9,876 nt of DNA, taken from assembly GCA_900769525.1 (NCBI GenBank), contig CAAGGY010000053.1:1-9876 (forward strand), in the 5' to 3' direction. The position numbers and the translations under genes were made by a program. This DNA is from an uncultured Alistipes sp. Its GTDB lineage: Bacteria > Bacteroidota > Bacteroidia > Bacteroidales > Rikenellaceae. Below the pieces are notes generated by a model that was not told the DNA's origin, made no database searches, and saw only the letters and a list, made by a program, of their open reading frames with translations. This document shows positions 6,120 to 9,876 of this stretch, piece by piece; within the stretch, counting starts at the first letter, position 1; every line of letters begins with the position of its first letter.

Positions 6120-8642
6120 CTACTTGCTCACAAGCACAATGGTGGCATCCTTAACACCATCACCACGCACCTTAAGGCGTATATCGCCCGACACATCTTT
6201 GAGTGTGCGTATAACAGCAAGAGCCTTACCATTAAATAGTTTCATTTTCGAGCCCTTAAGCGACTCTGAGCCAGCAGCATTACCGTTGTCAACGCCAAAG
6301 AGCTCACCAGCACCCTCGACATCGAAGTAGAGCTGATTCATCGCATTTGGCACAAAGTTACCCTCCTTATCGTAGCAATCAACAGTAACAAACGAGAGGT
6401 CGTAACCATCAGCCTTTAGAATCTCTCTATCGGCAGTAAGACGAATCTCAGCAGGATCGCCAGCACTCTTGCGTGTATGGCGCATAACCTCCTTACCGTC
6501 GCTATATGCCACGGCAGTAATCTCGCCAGCGACATACTCAACACCCTCCCATAGAGCATGCAGGCGTCCAGGCTCCTTGCTACTCTTACCAAGCGACTCA
6601 CCATTAACAAATAGCTCAACCTCATCAGCATTGTTATAGTAGGCCCAAAGGTCAATCTTATCGCCTTCACTCCAATTCCAGTGTGGGAATAGGTGGAGCG
6701 TAGGCTCATCAGTCCACTCCGAGCGGTACATATAGTAGCAATCCTTAGGGAATCCGCAGAGGTCCACGATACCGAAGTACGACGAGCGTGATGGCCAGCT
6801 ATATGGCGTAGGCTCACCTAGATAGTCAAAGCCTGTCCACACAAATGTTCCTGCGCAGTACTCCCTATCACGCACAGCTATCCATGCAGTCTCATGGGGC
6901 GTACCCCATGGAGCACGGCTGTGGTCATAGGCAGAACATTGGTGGTGCTTGGTTTTGTATGGCAAGTCCCAACGAGCTGGAACAATACGCTCCATGGTTG
7001 AAGGGTGAAGATAGAAGCCACGGCTATTGAGCGACGAGGCTGTTTCAGCACCAATAAACGGCATATCGGGATACCACACACGCACAGAGTCATAGTCCTG
7101 TTCGTGGTAGTTAAAGCCCACGATATCGAGAGCGCCCGAACGCAACAGATTGTTATATGGACGTGTCTCGTTACATCCAGCCGTAACAGGGCGAGTGTTG
7201 TCATACTCCTTAAGCGTAGCCACCACATGGCGTGTGAGCAACACATTTGGGTTCTTCTCAACATCTGCCGAGTTACCTGTGCTACTCTCAGCAATAAAGT
7301 TCATAAGCAGGTTGCGCTGCTCAGTAGGCAGTTTATCAAGGCTGCTATGCTCCTGCGAATCCCACTGCTCAAGAATCTCATTACCAACAGACCACATAAT
7401 AATTGACGGGTGGTTGCGGTCACGCTTAATGAAATCAATTAGGTCACGCTGGTGCCACTCGTCGAAGAATCGAGCGTAGTCGTACTTGGTCTTAGCACGT
7501 CGCCACATATCAAAGGCCTCGTCCATAACCAAAATACCACGCTGATCGCAGAGATCGAGAAGCTCTGGCGCTGGAGGATTATGTGCCGTGCGAATGGCAT
7601 TCACACCAAACGACTGCAAAATATCGAGCTGACGCTCCAGGGCACGACGATGCACCGCCGAGCCAAGAGCACCCATATCGTGATGCATACATACACCCTT
7701 AAGCTTAAGATTGCGACCATTGAGCCAGAAGCCACTATCTGCCTTAAACTCGATAGTGCGAACACCGAACTTCGTAGGGTACTCATCCACACACCTACCA
7801 TCTATCTCAATACTACTAAGCATTGTATAGAGGTATGGAGAATCGACATCCCAAAGGCGTGGCTCGTCAAGCGTAAGCGTCATCTTAAGCTCTACACTAT
7901 GGCCTGCCTCAAGGGTAGCAGTCTGCGATTTTGAAGCCTGCTCAGAACCACGTGCATTGACAATGGCATTGCGAAGCGTGAAGTCACGAGGCTCAGAGCC
8001 AAGATTACGGACAGTGACAGCAACATCGACAGAGGCGACATCGTCACTAATCTCAGGTGTAGTGATGTAAGTTCCTGAATATTCGACAAATAACTCAGAT
8101 GTAGTCACAAGGCGAACATTGCGATAGATACCACAGCCGGCATACCAACGTGAGTTGGGCTGGTGTCTATTATCGCACTTCACGGCGATGATATTCTCCT
8201 CGCCCTCAGGGCGCAGATATGGGGTGATATTGCACGAAAGCGACGAGTAGCCATAGGGGCGATGGCCAACAGCTTCGCCATTGACATAGACGGTGCTATT
8301 CATAAATATACCGTCAAACTCAATATGTACAACCTTACCCTTGATATCGGGTGTCACGAAGCTCTTGCGATACCAACCTACACCGCCAGGAAGCGCTCCA
8401 CCGGCAGGCGTAGATGGGTTCATGCGATTAAACTCACCCTCGATACTCCAATCGTGGGGCAAGTGAAGCTGTCGCCAATTACTATCGTTATAGTCAGCAG
8501 AGGCATAGGCGGCCTTATCACCAAGCATAAAACACCAATCGAAGTTGAAATCTTCGACAATGCGTGTAGTATCATGCTCCGCTCGGCTACAACCTACAAA
8601 GAGTAGTAGCACAACAGCTAAGAGTCTTAATAGATGTTTCAT
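6120..8642 (-). CDS. Glycoside hydrolase family 2 lipoprotein (beta-galactosidase-like)
   Basis: This is an exported retaining beta-glycosidase of 840 aa, complete. It has a lipoprotein signal peptide with the Cys at residue 18 (LLFVGC), so it is anchored in the envelope. Domains in order: jelly-roll sugar-binding domain (about 28-180, with LPHDWSIEGEF and PGGVGWYRKSF), immunoglobulin-like domain (about 185-295), TIM barrel (about 300-610), DUF4982-like domain (about 645-715, HWNWSEGDKIDLWAYYNNADEVELFVNG split around 654-681) and a GH2 C5-like domain (about 730-840). The acid/base is E422 in WSVGNE and the nucleophile is E533 in FIGAETASS; TAHNPPAP (352-359) is also typical. Many Bacteroidota homologues act on beta-galactosides or host or plant glycans; the exact sugar cannot be told. 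No SusC/SusD pair is visible beside it. Its start codon lies only 19 nt after the kor terminator, and no promoter is visible there. Confidence 0.95.
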   Translation of the reverse strand: MKHLLRLLAVVLLLFVGCSRAEHDTTRIVEDFNFDWCFMLGDKAAYASADYNDSNWRQLHLPHDWSIEGEFNRMNPSTPAGGALPGGVGWYRKSFVTPDIKGKVVHIEFDGIFMNSTVYVNGEAVGHRPYGYSSLSCNITPYLRPEGEENIIAVKCDNRHQPNSRWYAGCGIYRNVRLVTTSELFVEYSGTYITTPEISDDVASVDVAVTVRNLGSEPRDFTLRNAIVNARGSEQASKSQTATLEAGHSVELKMTLTLDEPRLWDVDSPYLYTMLSSIEIDGRCVDEYPTKFGVRTIEFKADSGFWLNGRNLKLKGVCMHHDMGALGSAVHRRALERQLDILQSFGVNAIRTAHNPPAPELLDLCDQRGILVMDEAFDMWRRAKTKYDYARFFDEWHQRDLIDFIKRDRNHPSIIMWSVGNEILEQWDSQEHSSLDKLPTEQRNLLMNFIAESSTGNSADVEKNPNVLLTRHVVATLKEYDNTRPVTAGCNETRPYNNLLRSGALDIVGFNYHEQDYDSVRVWYPDMPFIGAETASSLNSRGFYLHPSTMERIVPARWDLPYKTKHHQCSAYDHSRAPWGTPHETAWIAVRDREYCAGTFVWTGFDYLGEPTPYSWPSRSSYFGIVDLCGFPKDCYYMYRSEWTDEPTLHLFPHWNWSEGDKIDLWAYYNNADEVELFVNGESLGKSSKEPGRLHALWEGVEYVAGEITAVAYSDGKEVMRHTRKSAGDPAEIRLTADREILKADGYDLSFVTVDCYDKEGNFVPNAMNQLYFDVEGAGELFGVDNGNAAGSESLKGSKMKLFNGKALAVIRTLKDVSGDIRLKVRGDGVKDATIVLVSK

Positions 8643-8654
8643 AACCTATAAGTT

Positions 8655-8690
8655 AAAAAAAGAGGATTGTCCGATTGTCGGACAATCCTC
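8655..8690 (-). terminator. Rho-independent terminator after korB, inside the GH2 leader
   Basis: A perfect 13-bp stem pairs 8662-8674 (GAGGATTGTCCGA) with 8678-8690 around a 3-nt loop. On the minus strand it is followed by seven T. It begins about 20 nt after the korB stop (8711) and ends 19 nt before the GH2 ATG (8642). A weak 5-bp hairpin (8694-8698 with 8705-8709) precedes it. It is well formed as the end of the korAB transcript; any GH2 transcript arriving from upstream must pass through it. Confidence 0.9.
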
Positions 8691-8710
8691 GTTGGTGAAT
8701 TTACTCACCC

Positions 8711-9742
8711 TTACTTAATCTCCCAAGTCTGTCCTGAGCGGAGGAGGTCGTCAACACACTTGATCTTAGCGGCTGCCTTAACCTGCTCAACCTGCTCAGC
8801 AACCTTGACGTCGTAGACATTCTCGTCGTCAACATCACGGATGACACCTACTGCTACTGGGTACTCAGGGTACTTCATAGCTGCAAGCATTGAGTGAAGA
8901 GTTGTGTCTGCACACTTAGCGTCGTGAGTCAAAACATCGTCGATAGTGTAGCCGTCCTCACCAATTGTTACTGGCTTAAGACGCATATTCTCGAACACAA
9001 GACCCTTGTTCTTATCCTTACCGAAGAGCATTTTCTCGCCATGCTTAAGCAAGATAGTATTCTCCTCACGAGTAGCCTTATCGCCAGCGAACATTGCGTG
9101 AGTCTTATCGTTGAAAATCATACAGTTAACCAACGCCTCAGTAACTGCCATACCCTTATGCTTAGCAGCTGCCAACAAGCAATCCTTTGTAAGCATAACC
9201 TCCTGGTCAATAGTACGAGCGAAGAATGTACCCTTAGCGCCGATAACCAACTCACCTGGAGTAAATGGCTTCTCAACAGTACCGAAAGGCGATGTCTTAG
9301 TGATCTTACCAAGCTTAGTAGTAGGCGAGTACTGACCCTTTGTCAAACCGTAAATCTCGTTGTTGAACAAGATTACGTTAAGGTCGATGTTACGACGGAT
9401 AGCGTGGATAAAGTGGTTACCACCGATAGCCAAAGAGTCACCGTCACCAGTACATACCCATACTGAGAGGTCTGGGTTAGCAGTCTTGATACCTGTTGCA
9501 ATAGCATTCGCACGACCGTGGATGGTGTGGAAGCCAAAGGTCTTCATATAGTAGATGAAGCGTGATGAGCAACCGATACCTGAAACGAATGTAAACTTAT
9601 TGTGTGGCTTGCCGAGTGCATCTGCCACCTCTGGCATAGCACGCTGAACGGCGTTAAGAATAGCGTGGTCACCACAACCTGGACACCACTTTACCTGTTG
9701 ATCGCTCTTGAAATCAGCGGGTGTATACTTAAATTCTGCCAT
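8711..9742 (-). CDS. korB: 2-oxoacid:ferredoxin oxidoreductase beta subunit (probably 2-oxoglutarate)
   Basis: This is the TPP-binding subunit of the cytoplasmic enzyme that interconverts a 2-oxoacid plus CoA with the acyl-CoA, CO2 and reduced ferredoxin; in anaerobic Bacteroidales this serves the succinyl-CoA/2-oxoglutarate branch. It is 343 aa, complete, and normal in length. The 4Fe-4S ligands are likely C20 and C23 (KWCPGCGDH), C58 (SGIGCSSR) and C207 (LVNCMIFND). The TPP-Mg motif is GDGDSLAIGGNH (99-110), followed by HAIRRNIDLNVILFNNEIYG (113-132) and TKGQYSPT (134-141). The C-terminal third (about 230-343) is the extension usual for this two-subunit class. It follows korA by 34 nt on the same strand. 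Related pyruvate or branched-chain 2-oxoacid enzymes look similar, so the substrate is inferred from family resemblance rather than proven. Confidence 0.94.
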   Translation of the reverse strand: MAEFKYTPADFKSDQQVKWCPGCGDHAILNAVQRAMPEVADALGKPHNKFTFVSGIGCSSRFIYYMKTFGFHTIHGRANAIATGIKTANPDLSVWVCTGDGDSLAIGGNHFIHAIRRNIDLNVILFNNEIYGLTKGQYSPTTKLGKITKTSPFGTVEKPFTPGELVIGAKGTFFARTIDQEVMLTKDCLLAAAKHKGMAVTEALVNCMIFNDKTHAMFAGDKATREENTILLKHGEKMLFGKDKNKGLVFENMRLKPVTIGEDGYTIDDVLTHDAKCADTTLHSMLAAMKYPEYPVAVGVIRDVDDENVYDVKVAEQVEQVKAAAKIKCVDDLLRSGQTWEIK

Positions 9743-9776
9743 AGTTTTCTCTATTATTAAGTTATTAGTGGTGTTC

Positions 9777-9876
9777 TTACAACATTGAATTTACCTTATC
9801 CTTGATCTCGACAACGGTAAATGGCTGACCCTCAGTCTTACCGTATGACTCGATTACTACCTCCTGGAACTGCTGA
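9777..9876 (-). CDS. korA: 2-oxoacid:ferredoxin oxidoreductase alpha subunit, last 32 codons
   Basis: The minus strand is open from the window edge to a TAA at 9777-9779, encoding 32 residues that end SYGKTEGQPFTVVEIKDKVN plus three more. The pattern (G.PF.V.E(I/L).(D/E)K) is what I expect at the C-terminus of the long alpha subunit of Bacteroidota KorAB, and the position directly before korB fits. The subunit carries the pyrimidine-binding and gamma domains, all outside this window. The call rests mainly on gene order plus this short tail. Confidence 0.8.
   Translation of the reverse strand, partial: QQFQEVVIESYGKTEGQPFTVVEIKDKVNSML

Noticed and set aside
7452..7934. 160-aa plus-strand open frame opposite the GH2 gene, and a similar 147-aa one at 8163-8606
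   Set aside because: Both are antisense to conserved GH2 domains with no promoter, leader or family resemblance; they follow from codon bias in the real gene.
8694..8709. Small GGTGA/TCACC inverted repeat before the kor terminator, considered as part of a riboswitch for the GH2 gene
   Set aside because: Five base pairs is too little, and no alternative pairing with the terminator stem is visible.
8894..9466. 190-aa plus-strand open frame opposite korB
   Set aside because: It lies wholly inside a certain gene on the other strand, has no recognisable domain, and its composition (many Ser, Thr, Leu, Cys) is that of a mirror frame.

Overview
The window looks like an ordinary chromosomal stretch from a gut-type member of the Bacteroidales. 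The evidence is Bacteroidota-style promoters (TAnnTTTG with TTTG about 20 nt upstream), AT-rich leaders without strong Shine-Dalgarno sequences, a Bacteroidota-type HAD phosphatase, a lipoprotein GH2 enzyme with DUF4982-like and C5-like ends, and a two-subunit 2-oxoacid:ferredoxin oxidoreductase. I cannot fix the genus from sequence alone; a Rikenellaceae/Alistipes-like or related uncultured lineage is possible. I see no RNA gene, insertion sequence, phage gene or CRISPR array.

Layout: (1) 2-1231, plus strand: the C-terminal part of a 4-alpha-glucanotransferase (malQ), ending in a strong terminator. (2) 3585-1312, minus strand: a tight three-gene operon of two paralogous, exported, probably outer-membrane beta-barrel proteins followed by a lipoprotein, with a consensus Bacteroidota promoter at 3608-3639 and a 16-bp dyad just upstream. 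(3) 4659-3814, minus strand: a single HAD-superfamily phosphatase with its own AT-rich terminator. (4) 4743-6047, plus strand: a three-gene operon of a 60-aa PspC-domain membrane protein, a small nitroreductase and the RdgB/HAM1 XTP/dITP diphosphatase. Its promoter overlaps the divergent promoter of the HAD gene. (5) 8642-6120, minus strand: a GH2 beta-glycosidase lipoprotein, convergent with rdgB and sharing a hairpin terminator with it. (6) 9876-8711, minus strand: the last 32 codons of korA, then complete korB (2-oxoacid:ferredoxin oxidoreductase, probably 2-oxoglutarate), ending in a terminator only 19 nt before the GH2 start codon.

Functionally this is a mix of glycan use (MalQ, GH2), anaerobic central metabolism (KorAB), nucleotide-pool cleaning (RdgB) and envelope proteins of unknown role. 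Most genes are well-known families. The least explained part is the OMP-OMP-lipoprotein operon and its control region. The second point of interest is how the GH2 gene is transcribed, since no promoter fits between the kor terminator and its start codon. I did not find a clearly novel defence, mobile or RNA system.
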